Positions 8,114 through 16,727 of a DNA stretch of 46,916 nt are shown here, piece after piece. The notes under the pieces are model-generated. The model searched no databases. It saw only the letters and a list, made by a program, of their open reading frames with translations, and was not told the DNA's origin. Each line of letters starts with the position of its first letter. Positions within the stretch are counted from its first letter, which is position 1. Origin of the DNA: Natronolimnohabitans innermongolicus JCM 12255 (GTDB taxonomy: Archaea; Halobacteriota; Halobacteria; Halobacteriales; Natrialbaceae); the NCBI RefSeq assembly GCF_000337215.1, contig NZ_AOHZ01000085.1, forward strand, positions 1 to 46,916. Direction: 5' to 3'. Position numbers and translations under genes: made by a program.

Positions 8114-9814
8114 ATGATGGACTACGACCTCACCCTGACGAAAACGCTCACCCGCGCGGTCGAACAGTTCGGACACAAGGAGATCGTCACCAAGCTCGAC
8201 GACGGTAGTTACCACCGCTACACCTTCGAAGACGCCTACGAGCGCATCTGCCAGCTCGCCCACGCCCTCGACGAGTACGGCCTCGAGCGGGGCGACCGCG
8301 TCTCGGTCATGGCGGTCAACCACTACCGTCACTACGAACTGTACTACGGGCCCTCCTGTAGCGGCCGGAGCATCCACATGACGAACCACCGGCTCCCCGA
8401 GGAGCACCTCATCGAGATCATCAACGAGGCCGAAGACCGCCTGCTGTTCGTCGATCCCGCATTCGTCGAGACGATCGAGTCGGTCGCCGACGATCTGGAG
8501 ACTGTCGAACAGTACGTCGTTCTCGACGATTCGGTCCCGGAGACGTCCCTGTCGCCGGTCACAGACTACGAGTCGTTCATCGGTGGCCACCCGACCGAGT
8601 ACGACTGGCCGGACCTCGACGAAGAGACTGAATGTGGCATCTGTTACACCTCGGGAACGACGGGCCTCCCGAAGGGCGCCGCCTACTCCCATCGCGGACT
8701 GTACCTCTTGAGCATGTCCTACGGCGCGAAGGACAGCTTCGGCGTCTGCGAGCAGGACGTCATCCTCCCGGTGGTGCCGATGTTCCACGTCAACGGCTGG
8801 TGTCTCCCCTACAGCGGCACCCTCTACGGTTCGTCGTTCGTGCTCCCCGGCTCGCACACCGACCTCGAGAGCGTCGAGGAGATGATCCGCGACGAGGGCG
8901 TGACGCTCGCGGCGGCCGTGCCGACGATCTGGACGGAGATGGCGACGTACATCGACGAGAACCCGGCGGCGGACATCAGCACGCTCGACCGCATCCTCAC
9001 CGGCGGAAGCTCGCCGCCGCCGGCGATCATGCGCCGGTTCGAAGCGGAGTTCGACGCGCCGATCATCCAGGGCTACGGGATGACCGAGGCTTCCCCGCAC
9101 CTGGTCAACACGCTCGTGACGACGGAGGTTCAGGAGCTTCCCGAGGAGGAGCAGTACGACCTCCGAACGAAGCCGGGACAGCCGACGCCGGGCGTCGAGC
9201 TCAGGCTCCGCGATCAGAACGGGGATCCGGTGCCCCACGACGGCGAGTCGACGGGCGAGATTCAGGCCCGGAGCCCGTGGGTCATCGACGAGTACTTCGC
9301 CCGGCCTGGAGCAACCCAAGAGTCGTTCACCGAGGACGTCCCTAGGAGCGAAGCGGCTGGGGAGTTGGAAGACTCGTCTTCCAGAAGGTGGTTCAAGACC
9401 GGCGACATCGGCACGATCGACGAGTACGGCTACCTCGAGGTCGTCGACCGCTTAGACGACGTGATCAAAAGCGGCGGGGAGTGGATCTCCTCGGTCGAAC
9501 TCGAGAACGAGCTGATGGCCCACGAGGCGGTCGCCGAAGCGACGGTCGTCAGCGTCGACCACGAGCGCTGGCAGGAGCGCCCGGTCGCCTACGTCGTGAC
9601 CACCGACGACGTCACCGAGGACGATCTTCGGGACCACCTCCTCGAGCGGTTCCCCAAGTGGTGGCTGCCGGACCTGTTCCTCTTCGCCGACGACATCCCG
9701 CGCACGTCGACGGGCAAGTACGACAAGCAGTCGCTCCGAACGACGTTCCACGACGAACACGGCTCGCTCCCGACCGACGAGGCGACGCTCGAGGGGACGC
9801 CCGAGCAGGACTGA
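8114..9814 (+). CDS. AMP-forming acyl-CoA ligase 1, with in-frame hairpin insertion
   Basis: Adenylate-forming ligase (566 aa) that activates a carboxylic acid to its acyl-CoA through an acyl-AMP. Visible motifs are the ATP P-loop SGTTGLPKGA, GYGMTEASPH, FKTGDIG, and the C-terminal lysine motif STGKYDKQ. The general sequence (HYELYYGPSCSGRSIHMTNHRLP, NEAEDRLLFVD) resembles the AlkK/medium-chain group. Two ATG codons lie side by side at 8114 and 8117. Residues 409-425 (9338-9388) are a 17-codon insertion rich in Arg, Ser and Glu between SFTED and WFKTGDIG that other members normally lack; the frame is kept. It lies 83 bp behind acyl-CoA dehydrogenase 1 and is probably co-transcribed with it. 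Confidence 0.94.
   Translation: MMDYDLTLTKTLTRAVEQFGHKEIVTKLDDGSYHRYTFEDAYERICQLAHALDEYGLERGDRVSVMAVNHYRHYELYYGPSCSGRSIHMTNHRLPEEHLIEIINEAEDRLLFVDPAFVETIESVADDLETVEQYVVLDDSVPETSLSPVTDYESFIGGHPTEYDWPDLDEETECGICYTSGTTGLPKGAAYSHRGLYLLSMSYGAKDSFGVCEQDVILPVVPMFHVNGWCLPYSGTLYGSSFVLPGSHTDLESVEEMIRDEGVTLAAAVPTIWTEMATYIDENPAADISTLDRILTGGSSPPPAIMRRFEAEFDAPIIQGYGMTEASPHLVNTLVTTEVQELPEEEQYDLRTKPGQPTPGVELRLRDQNGDPVPHDGESTGEIQARSPWVIDEYFARPGATQESFTEDVPRSEAAGELEDSSSRRWFKTGDIGTIDEYGYLEVVDRLDDVIKSGGEWISSVELENELMAHEAVAEATVVSVDHERWQERPVAYVVTTDDVTEDDLRDHLLERFPKWWLPDLFLFADDIPRTSTGKYDKQSLRTTFHDEHGSLPTDEATLEGTPEQD
9338..9388. repeat. 51-bp in-frame insertion with perfect hairpin inside ligase 1
   Basis: The segment contains TGGAAGAC (9366-9373) and its exact inverted copy GTCTTCCA (9376-9383) separated by two bases, and encodes VPRSEAAGELEDSSSRR. 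It sits between two conserved motifs of the ligase and looks like a mobile or palindromic mini-insert fixed in frame. Confidence 0.5.
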
Positions 9815-9848
9815 ATTCTCCGGAACGCTGCTCGCTTCGCCAGCCTCG

Positions 9849-9854
9849 TTTTTT
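9849..9854 (+). terminator. T-tract terminator candidate after ligase 1
   Basis: A run of six T within CTCGTTTTTTCTTC about 35 bp after the stop codon at 9814, a typical archaeal intrinsic termination signal. Confidence 0.4.
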
Positions 9855-9981
9855 CTTCGCCGCTTGAGTGGATAGTCCTCGGCTACGCGTTCGTGTCTCG
9901 GTTGTCAGTCGCTGTGCTGCTTATCGTCAGGGGAGACCGAGAGCACCGCTTTTGATTGTTCGGTGAATACGTTCTGGTCCG

Positions 9982-10067
9982 CTATAGTAGCCACTGAAAG
10001 TCAGTGCACACCCAATCGTACGACGGCTGTACGGTTGGTGTGTAAGCAGTTTCAGTCGTCATTATAG
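9982..10067. repeat. Short palindromic interspersed repeat, best copy
   Basis: An 86-bp imperfect inverted repeat. The outer ends are CTATAGTAGCCACTGAAA and the inverted CTATAATGACGACTGAAA (14 of 18 identical). The inner stem is CACACC-C-AATCGTAC against CACACCAACCGTAC around a short loop. It has no coding capacity. The left arm matches a half copy at 46751-46790 at 32 of 40 positions. It looks like a miniature mobile element or REP-like hairpin. Confidence 0.6.
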
Positions 10068-10388
10068 AAACACGTCCATTTTGATGACGCACTTATCGGG
10101 GTGTCGGCACGTGTTCTCGTCGCTATGCGATGTCGCCAGTTCTTGCCGGTTCGACCGTGCGTGTCCTGACGACCTCTTCCTTCGAAATTGACCGACTCTA
10201 TCGCGCATCTTTGGCCCCTTCGCAGCGTCCTCTGATATAATATCAAGACCTCGAGCACTCGGTACATCCACTATCGAAATCGTACGGCCTTCGTTTTGCA
10301 GTCTTTCGTCCGGAAGCCGAGATAGACGCGTAAATTAGTGTAGTGTTCCATTATACTACCTCATCCCCTGATTACTCATCACACGAAA

Positions 10389-10398
10389 CCATATAACA
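10389..10398 (+). promoter_or_regulatory. TATA-like box of the cyclase-family gene
   Basis: CCATATAACA about 32 bp before the ATG at 10426. Confidence 0.55.
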
Positions 10399-10425
10399 AA
10401 GCGTTCCATTGACAACTCGTATCAT

Positions 10426-11715
10426 ATGTGTGATAACCGAGAGGAAAGCGGAGAAGCGAGTCGACGAAACTTCATGGTCGGATGCGGTGCCGCGGCGGCG
10501 ATGGCCGTAAGCGGACTCGGTGCCGGTACGGCGGCGGGACAAATGGAGTCGATGGGGGACATCGAAACGCTAGTCGACGGATTGCCGACCAACTGGGGGC
10601 GGTGGGGCGAAGACGACGAGATCGGCGCGCTCAATTTGCTCGACAGCGAGCAGACGTTTGCCGGACTGCAGGCGGCGATGCGCGGCGGTCCGAACAACAT
10701 CCAGCAGTACACGCTGCAGGTCCCGATGACGGGCGACGCGCTGGAATCGGTCGTCGACGAGACCGCAGAGTCGTCGGTGGACGCTGGCGATCCACTGTAC
10801 CCGCCGCGGACGCCGGCCAGACGGGATAATACCGACGACGCGACGACCATCGACGATCCCGCCGCGAACGCCGGAGTCAAGTCGTCCGACGACGCGTTCG
10901 TCACGAAGCTGTTCCTCCACGGGACGACTCACATCGACGCGCTCGGACACGTCTGGTACGGCGACCAGCTCTACAACGGGTACGACGAGATGGCGACGGC
11001 GGCGGTGACGGAGTTCGACCAGCCGATTCCGGGGCTCGATGCCGAGGGCAACGCGACCGAGGTGACCGAAACCAGGGGACACGCCGAGGCCAGCGTCGCG
11101 CCGCTCGCCGAGTCCGGAATCACGGGTCGCGCGGTCCTCCTCGACGTCGGTCGTCACGCGGGCGACGAAAACGGCTGGCTCGAGCTCGGCGCCTCGATAA
11201 CGCTGTCGGATCTCCTGGAAACGGCGGATACACAGGGCGTCGACGTTCGGGAACGGGACATCGTCCTCGTCCGAACCGGCGCCGTCGAGCGGGCGGTCGA
11301 TCCCGACGCGGAGTGGGGACCGGACGCGGAACCGGGCCTTACCTTCAGCGAGGAACTCGTCGAGTGGGTCCACGAGATGGACATTCCGCTCATCGGCGCG
11401 GACAATATCGCGGTCGAAAAACTCGTCCAGAAAATCGACGGCGAAACCTACGTGATCCCGCTCCACGCGGCACTGCTTCGCGACCTCGGCGTCTCGCTGA
11501 ACGAAATACTCTGGCTCGGTGACGTGGCCGAACAGTGTGCAGAAGACGGCATCTACGAACTCATGTACGCCGCGGCGCCGTTACACGTCGACCGTGCGAC
11601 GGGGGCGCCGGCAAACCCGATCGTCCTGAAAGCGACTCGAGACGGCGACCGCGGACGGGACACTGATCGCCGAGGGGACGCCGCAAACGGCGAAAACCGG
11701 CGGCCACGCAACTGA
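10426..11715 (+). CDS. Tat-exported cyclase family hydrolase
   Basis: A 429-residue protein of the cyclase/kynurenine formamidase-like family (PF04199), metal-dependent hydrolases that open cyclic amides, esters or related bonds. The metal-binding motif HGTTHIDALGH is at residues 165-175. The N-terminus has a twin-arginine signal: SRRNFM at 12-17 followed by a hydrophobic Ala/Gly-rich segment to about residue 38. This predicts export through the Tat pathway, unlike the cytoplasmic members of this family. The C-terminus after about residue 400 is a charged, low-complexity tail. It stands alone between two gene-poor stretches upstream of the dehydrogenase/MFS/CoA-transferase cluster. A role in extracellular processing of a lactone or amide before uptake is an inference. 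Confidence 0.88.
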   Translation: MCDNREESGEASRRNFMVGCGAAAAMAVSGLGAGTAAGQMESMGDIETLVDGLPTNWGRWGEDDEIGALNLLDSEQTFAGLQAAMRGGPNNIQQYTLQVPMTGDALESVVDETAESSVDAGDPLYPPRTPARRDNTDDATTIDDPAANAGVKSSDDAFVTKLFLHGTTHIDALGHVWYGDQLYNGYDEMATAAVTEFDQPIPGLDAEGNATEVTETRGHAEASVAPLAESGITGRAVLLDVGRHAGDENGWLELGASITLSDLLETADTQGVDVRERDIVLVRTGAVERAVDPDAEWGPDAEPGLTFSEELVEWVHEMDIPLIGADNIAVEKLVQKIDGETYVIPLHAALLRDLGVSLNEILWLGDVAEQCAEDGIYELMYAAAPLHVDRATGAPANPIVLKATRDGDRGRDTDRRGDAANGENRRPRN

Positions 11716-12141
11716 GCGCCGACGAGTGGGCTTTCGCTCGAGTACCGTTCGTCTCTGCCGGCCCCCGTCCGTCCCCGTCGTCCCGATCTTCTGCCCGTCG
11801 CGTCCGCTGCGACCTGTTCTTCGAATCCGTGGCGCTTCCAGTTACGGACGCCATACTATACAAGTGTATTACTGTAAATAGTCTCGGATTTTCAACTCTC
11901 GAGTTGCCAAACCAGTCTCCGGATTCGACTGGCAAACATCCGTTATCAGATACCATACATCGTCAACGACCGGGTCGGCGTGAGCGTCCGCACTCGTCCG
12001 AGTTATATTTTACAAGAGAACGCAGTGAATTGTACTTCGAGGCGCGTTCGCGGCGCTGATCGATTCGCTGATCCGGGAATCGCCAACGGTGATCGACCGT
12101 TTCCGAACGCCCGCGTTCTCGGCGGTTTCTTTCGTCGAAAC

Positions 12142-12148
12142 GTTATTG
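12142..12148 (+). promoter_or_regulatory. TATA-like box of acyl-CoA dehydrogenase 2
   Basis: GTTATTG about 27 bp before the ATG at 12172. Confidence 0.5.
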
Positions 12149-12169
12149 TACCACGGTGGTGACTGGTAC
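12148..12169. promoter_or_regulatory. Candidate operator between TATA box and start of acyl-CoA dehydrogenase 2
   Basis: GTACCA (12148-12153) and its inverted copy TGGTAC (12164-12169) flank 10 bp. An inner palindrome ACCAC-G-GTGGT spans 12150-12160. A protein bound here would cover the expected transcription start, so it would most simply act as a repressor site. Confidence 0.4.
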
Positions 12170-12171
12170 GC

Positions 12172-13428
12172 ATGATCGGCGAACGATCGTTGCTCGAGGA
12201 CGACGAAACGGCGTATCTCGAAGCGACCAAGCGCGTGCTTCGCGAGGAGGTCTTTACGGGCCAACTCGACAGAGACCACATCGAGTCGCTGGACCGAAAC
12301 GAGGAGACCGAAGACGACTGGGCGACGTACGCAGAGCGGATGGGCGAACACGATTTGCTGGGCGTCTCTATTCCGACCGAGCACAACGGCGGCGGCGAGG
12401 GGATTATCGAGACGGTGCTCGCCGAACAGGCGATCGGATACGAAGGGAGCATCGTCCACGCCTGTCAGACCTCCCTGACCCAGCACATCGGTCGGACGAT
12501 GTACGAACACGGCAGCGACTACATCGTCGAAAACTACCTCGAGCCGATGCTCGCCGGCGAGTTCGTCGTCGCGCAGGCCTTTACCGAACCCGGGAGCGGC
12601 ACCGACATCGCCAACCTCGAGACGAGTGCGGAACGCGACGGCGCGGACTACGTCGTCAACGGCGAGAAGCGATTCATCGACTTCGCGCCGTACGCCGACG
12701 TGTTGTTCGTTCCGGTCCGAACCAGCGGTTCGGCCGGCGACCGAGACGGGCTCTCGATCCTCGTCGTCGACGGCGACACGGACGGTCTCGACGTGCTCGA
12801 GCCCCACACTGACTGGCACGGGTTCCGGGGCACCGGCGCCTCCTGGATCGAGTTCGACGACGCGCGGGTTCCGGCGGAGAACGTCGTCGGCGAACCCGGC
12901 GAGGCCTGGACGTACATCACGAACGAACTCAACCTCGAGCACCTCACGATCTCGCGGTACTGTCTCGGCGCCAGCGAACGCGCACTCGAGATCGCGATCG
13001 ATTATACGGCCGAACGAGAGGTAAACGATCAGTCGCTCTCGCGGTACCAGGGTGTCAACCACAAGATCGCCGATCTCAGCACTCGCCTCGACGCGGCTTA
13101 CGCGCTGAACACGCGGGCGGCCCGGATTCTCGACGACCGGGGGATGGACGCCGGACGCATGGAAGGGGCGATGGCCAAGCAGTTCGGCAACGAACTCGCC
13201 CACGAGATCGCCGACACGGCGATGCAGGTGATGGGCGGCATCTCTACGACGACGAAGTATCCGGTCGAACGCATCCAACGCGACGTGCGGGCGGGTCGGT
13301 ACATGGGCGGTGCGACCGAGGTGATGCAGAGTATCGTCCAGCACGACGTCTACGCGTCCGTCCGCGACGAGACGTTCGACGGCGACCTCGTCGGAAACGA
13401 ACTCGAGGGCAAACCCTGGCGGACGTGA
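12172..13428 (+). CDS. Acyl-CoA dehydrogenase 2 (isovaleryl-CoA dehydrogenase-type base)
   Basis: FAD-dependent acyl-CoA dehydrogenase, 418 aa, with an N-terminus about 30 residues longer than usual. Motifs AFTEPGSGTDIANL (136-149) and YVVNGEKRFID (160-170) mark the middle domain. At the classic catalytic position the sequence is RYMGGATEV, so Glu is replaced by Gly379. Instead, LNLEHLTISR places Glu256 where isovaleryl-CoA dehydrogenase (Glu254) and long-chain acyl-CoA dehydrogenase carry their base. An active enzyme for branched or otherwise bulky acyl-CoA is therefore likely. It is followed 129 bp downstream by an MFS carrier and then a CoA-transferase, all on the plus strand. Confidence 0.93.
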   Translation: MIGERSLLEDDETAYLEATKRVLREEVFTGQLDRDHIESLDRNEETEDDWATYAERMGEHDLLGVSIPTEHNGGGEGIIETVLAEQAIGYEGSIVHACQTSLTQHIGRTMYEHGSDYIVENYLEPMLAGEFVVAQAFTEPGSGTDIANLETSAERDGADYVVNGEKRFIDFAPYADVLFVPVRTSGSAGDRDGLSILVVDGDTDGLDVLEPHTDWHGFRGTGASWIEFDDARVPAENVVGEPGEAWTYITNELNLEHLTISRYCLGASERALEIAIDYTAEREVNDQSLSRYQGVNHKIADLSTRLDAAYALNTRAARILDDRGMDAGRMEGAMAKQFGNELAHEIADTAMQVMGGISTTTKYPVERIQRDVRAGRYMGGATEVMQSIVQHDVYASVRDETFDGDLVGNELEGKPWRT

Positions 13429-13557
13429 CGGCCGTCATACTGTCGGACAGCAGTCAGTGAGCAGTCGGTCGCTCTGTCGTGAGCGGACGGCGACGAGACG
13501 ATCGGAACGCCCGGCTGCGTGTGTCGATGCACGCCGAAATATTGATCATCACCTCGC

Positions 13558-14823
13558 GTGAATGTGGAAACAGTGAACATTGTCGCTCGGTACCGCGGGG
13601 CACTCGAACGGAGCGTCCGAGCGCTCTGGAACGACGGCCGCGGCAAGATCCTGCTCGTCATCGCCGTCGGCTGGGGGCTCTCGATGGGGACGCGAATGGT
13701 TTACCCAGTCTTGCTCCCCCACCTCCGTACGGCGTACGGGATCGACCATACGACGGCCGGTCTGCTGGTCACCGTGCTGTTCGTCGCGTACGCGATCGGA
13801 CAGCTCCCCGGCGGGATCCTCGCGGATCGAATCGGTGAACGGACGATTTTGATCGTCAGCGCGCTCCTCGCCGGAGGCACGCTGGCGCTGGTGACGACCG
13901 CGGGCTCGGTGGCGGTGCTGTTCGCCACGACGGCCCTGTTCGGGCTCGCGATCGCGCTCTACGCGGTGGCCAGGTACACCGTCCTGACGCGGCTGTACCC
14001 CGACAATCTAGGCGCGGCGAACGGGGCGACAGCGGCGTCGGCGGACGCGGCCCAGTCGGTGTTGCCGCCGCTTGCGGGAGTGCTCGCGGCGGGACTCTCC
14101 TGGCAGGCGGGATTCGGGTTCGCGGTCCCGCTGTTCTTGCTCACCGCACTCGCGCTCTGGCTGATCGTTCCGGCGCGAACGGACGACGACGAATCCGGCG
14201 TTGACGACGATCGAACGGACGAGAACGCTGCCGCAGACGATTCCACTTCGAACCCCATGTCGGACGCGCTCGTCGCTCTCCGCCGTCCCGCGATCGCGAA
14301 GGGCGCGCTCGTCTACGCACTCGCACTCTGTATCTGGCAGGCGTTTACCGCCTTCTACCCGACGTACATGATCGAGATCAAGGGACTGTCGCCGTCGCTC
14401 GCCGGCGTGTTATTCGGACTGTTTTTCGTGCTGGGAATCGGCGTCAAGCCGCTTTCGGGCGGCGTGTACGACCGTATTGGTGCGCGCCGATCGCTGTTTA
14501 TCGTCACGAGCGTCTCCGGCGTGGCGCTCGGTCTGCTCCCCTTCGTCGACGCCGTCTGGCTCCTCGTAGTGATCACGGCCCTGATCAGCGCGCTTCTCGG
14601 CATCAGTACGATCGTCGAATCGTTTCTGCTCAACCCCCTTCCGGAGAACGTCCGCGGAACCGGATTCGGCGTCGTTCGCACCGTTGCGTTCCTGATCGGT
14701 GCGACGAGTCCCGCACTGTTCGGCGCGGCCGGCGATCGCAACCTGTTCGACGAAGCGTTCCTCTCGCTTGGCGTCCTCGCCGGGGTGGCGCTCGTGGTCA
14801 TCGCACTGCTTCCCGACGAGTGA
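13558..14823 (+). CDS. MFS transporter 1
   Basis: A 421-residue major facilitator with about 12 membrane segments. The loop between helices 2 and 3 reads GGILADRIGERTIL, the usual MFS signature region, and the second half has the matching KPLSGGVYDRIGARRS. A charged cytoplasmic loop at about residues 200-240 joins the halves. The GTG at 13558 is used here, but GTG codons at 13564 and 13573 are alternatives; an AT-rich box at 13536-13544 would suit the last one better. It is close in sequence to the carrier at 31569-32792 (same YPV-LP-LRTAYG segment). Its place between an acyl-CoA dehydrogenase and a CoA-transferase suggests uptake of the acid they handle. Confidence 0.9.
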   Translation: MNVETVNIVARYRGALERSVRALWNDGRGKILLVIAVGWGLSMGTRMVYPVLLPHLRTAYGIDHTTAGLLVTVLFVAYAIGQLPGGILADRIGERTILIVSALLAGGTLALVTTAGSVAVLFATTALFGLAIALYAVARYTVLTRLYPDNLGAANGATAASADAAQSVLPPLAGVLAAGLSWQAGFGFAVPLFLLTALALWLIVPARTDDDESGVDDDRTDENAAADDSTSNPMSDALVALRRPAIAKGALVYALALCIWQAFTAFYPTYMIEIKGLSPSLAGVLFGLFFVLGIGVKPLSGGVYDRIGARRSLFIVTSVSGVALGLLPFVDAVWLLVVITALISALLGISTIVESFLLNPLPENVRGTGFGVVRTVAFLIGATSPALFGAAGDRNLFDEAFLSLGVLAGVALVVIALLPDE

Positions 14824-14866
14824 CGGCGCTCGATCCAGTAACTACATAGTCTACCGTGGTAATTGT

Positions 14867-16072
14867 ATGCGTGTGCCACTCTCAGACATCTCCGTCGTCG
14901 ATTGCGGACAGGTGATCGCCGGGCCGTTGTGTGCGACGTTTCTCGCCGACCTCGGCGCCGACGTCGTCAAGGTCGAACCGCCGAACGGCGAAATGTACCG
15001 CAGCTACAGACGAACCCTCAACGGCGAGCCGTACAATCCGGGATTCGAACTGTTCAACCGGAACAAACGCGCCCTCTCGATCGACCTCAAATCCGACGAG
15101 GGCGGCGCGCTCATCCACGACCTGATCGAAGAGACCGACGTGTTCATCCAGAACTGGCCGCCGGGCGTCGCCGAGCGACTCGGCGTCGACTACGACACGC
15201 TCACGGACATCAACGAGGACCTCATCTACGTTCACATCACGGGGTACGGACAGTCCGGACCGATGGCCCACCTGCCGGGAATGGACGCGATGACCCAGCA
15301 CGTCTCGGGCTTTACGAGCATACTCGGATACGAAGACGACCGTCCGCCGATCCGATCGCAGTCGTCGCTCGCCGACTACTTCGCGGCGTACAGCGCGACG
15401 GTGAGCGTCCTCGGCGCGTTGATCGGCCGCGACGACGCGGGCGGTCAGAAGGTCGAAATCTCGCTCCTCGAGGCCCTGTCGCACAACCTCGACGCGGCCT
15501 ACGAGTTCTACAACAACCTGGGTGAAGTCCCCGGCAAGGGCGGTCGCAACCTGTACTACCAGCCGGACATGCTCTACGGCGCGGCCGAAGCGGCCGACGG
15601 GTACGTCTCCGTCGCGTTGTTGCTGTACTCCGAGCGGATCTGGGAGGCGTACTGCGAACTCCTCGATCGGCCGGAACTCCTCGAGAAAGAGCGGTACCAG
15701 ACGACGCAGGGCCGTGCCGAGGACGCCGACCACCTCTGTTCGCAGTTCGAAGACTGGCTGCGCGAGCAGCCGGTCTCGGCGGCGGTCGAACGGCTCAACG
15801 AACTCGGAATCCCCGCCGCGCCGTACCAGACGATCGAGGAGGCCGCGGAGATGGAGCACATGGACCATCTCGGCGTCTTCGAAGAGATCGATCATCCGGT
15901 GTACGAGTCGCTGACGCTGACGTCCACGCCGCTTTCGCTCTCCGAATCCGACGTCTCCATCCGCAGCCGCGCGCCGCTGCTCGGCGAACACAACCGGGAC
16001 GTCCTTCGGGAGCAGGGGTACGACGACGACGAGATCGACCGTCTCGTCGAGGAAAACGTGCTGTCGGAGTAG
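14867..16072 (+). CDS. CaiB/BaiF family III CoA-transferase 1
   Basis: A 401-residue family III CoA-transferase, moving CoA between acyl thioesters through aspartyl-CoA anhydride chemistry. The N-terminal nucleotide-fold motif DISVVDCGQVIAGPLCATFLADLG is followed by ADVVKVEPPNGE. Asp170 in SSLADYF matches the catalytic Asp169 of formyl-CoA transferase. The ATG at 14867 was chosen over a longer frame that overlaps the MFS gene; the gap to that gene is 43 bp, so they are probably co-transcribed. The sequence TACCGTGGTA (14852-14861) lies just before the start. The acid and CoA donor are unknown. Confidence 0.93.
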   Translation: MRVPLSDISVVDCGQVIAGPLCATFLADLGADVVKVEPPNGEMYRSYRRTLNGEPYNPGFELFNRNKRALSIDLKSDEGGALIHDLIEETDVFIQNWPPGVAERLGVDYDTLTDINEDLIYVHITGYGQSGPMAHLPGMDAMTQHVSGFTSILGYEDDRPPIRSQSSLADYFAAYSATVSVLGALIGRDDAGGQKVEISLLEALSHNLDAAYEFYNNLGEVPGKGGRNLYYQPDMLYGAAEAADGYVSVALLLYSERIWEAYCELLDRPELLEKERYQTTQGRAEDADHLCSQFEDWLREQPVSAAVERLNELGIPAAPYQTIEEAAEMEHMDHLGVFEEIDHPVYESLTLTSTPLSLSESDVSIRSRAPLLGEHNRDVLREQGYDDDEIDRLVEENVLSE

Positions 16073-16150
16073 TTTCGGTTCGAACGCCCCTCCGGTTCCA
16101 GGCGGGGCGATCGAACGCGGTTTCGACACCGAAACCGAACGTCGGCGTCC

Positions 16151-16630
16151 TTACGTCGATTCGTCCGGCGGTCGCGGCGTCAGGTAATCGTCGACGGTCG
16201 TATCGCGGCTCGTTTCGATCGAAAACTCGATGTCGGCGACGGTGTCGATCTCCCTGACGTGCTGGACGAGCGCGTCGACGTCCTCGTTCGAGACGGCGGT
16301 CGCGACCGCGTAGATGTCGTAGGTGCCGATGCCCTTGCAGACGAGCCAGAACGGCATCTCGGCGATTTCCTCGAGGAGGGCGTCTTTCGCGCCGGGCTCG
16401 TCCGTAACGGAGATCGCGAGCCGGACGATTTCCCAGTCGTGTTCTTCCGGCTCGAGCAAAAAGAACGGCGACGTTCGGTCCAGGAGCTTCGAGACGCGCT
16501 TTCGGACGCCCTCGGTCGAGAGTTCGTGGCCCTTGTCGGCGAGCACCCTCGCGATCTCCGAGTACGGCATCCGCGGATCGTCCGCGAGGATCTTGAGAAT
16601 CGCCCGGTCGATGTCGTCGACGTCGTTCAT
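16151..16630 (-). CDS. AsnC/Lrp family regulator 1
   Basis: A 159-residue regulator with an N-terminal helix-turn-helix (IDRAILKILADDPRMPYSEIAR, about residues 7-28, then a recognition region to about 50) and a C-terminal ligand-binding RAM-like domain (about 60-145). It is a clear paralogue of the protein at 45906-46394: both share PFWLV/DFWFV, GxGTxDxY and the same length. It has its own TATA-like box at 16653-16661, overlapped by a palindrome that could be its autoregulatory site. It lies downstream of a CoA-transferase and a 3-hydroxyacyl-CoA dehydrogenase on the same strand, probable targets. Confidence 0.9.
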   Translation of the reverse strand: MNDVDDIDRAILKILADDPRMPYSEIARVLADKGHELSTEGVRKRVSKLLDRTSPFFLLEPEEHDWEIVRLAISVTDEPGAKDALLEEIAEMPFWLVCKGIGTYDIYAVATAVSNEDVDALVQHVREIDTVADIEFSIETSRDTTVDDYLTPRPPDEST

Positions 16631-16643
16631 AATCGAACCGTGC

Positions 16644-16657
16644 TATGCGTTTGCATA
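16644..16657. promoter_or_regulatory. Palindrome overlapping the AsnC/Lrp 1 promoter
   Basis: TATGC-GTTT-GCATA, 14-27 bp upstream of the regulator start and overlapping its TATA-like box at 16653-16661. Position and symmetry fit an autoregulatory operator. Confidence 0.45.
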
Positions 16658-16661
16658 TACG
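16653..16661 (-). promoter_or_regulatory. TATA-like box of AsnC/Lrp regulator 1
   Basis: Minus-strand CGTATATGC about 26 bp upstream of the ATG at 16630. Confidence 0.55.
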
Positions 16662-16727
16662 TGTACCGGTCGACGATCGAACGACGGCGCTATTTCGCCC
16701 TGCCCGTCACGAATCGACGTGGCGCGA

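Larger units (their letters stand above)
9815..10425. other. Gene-free region of 611 bp
   Basis: Holds the T-tract after ligase 1, the best copy of the palindromic interspersed repeat (9982-10067), and the promoter of the cyclase gene. No reading frame with haloarchaeal codon use was seen. Confidence 0.6.
11716..12171. other. Gene-free region of 456 bp
   Basis: No supported gene. It contains small inverted repeats: ATACA-AG-TGTAT at 11858-11869 and CCAGTC/GACTGG arms at 11912-11917 and 11927-11932. The promoter and a possible operator of acyl-CoA dehydrogenase 2 are at the right end. AT content rises sharply around 11850-12010. Confidence 0.55.

Noticed and set aside
9982-10067. Intact insertion sequence or IS200/IS605-type element at the palindromic repeat
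   Set aside because: No transposase or accessory gene is present within or next to the repeat, so only a small non-coding element is supported.
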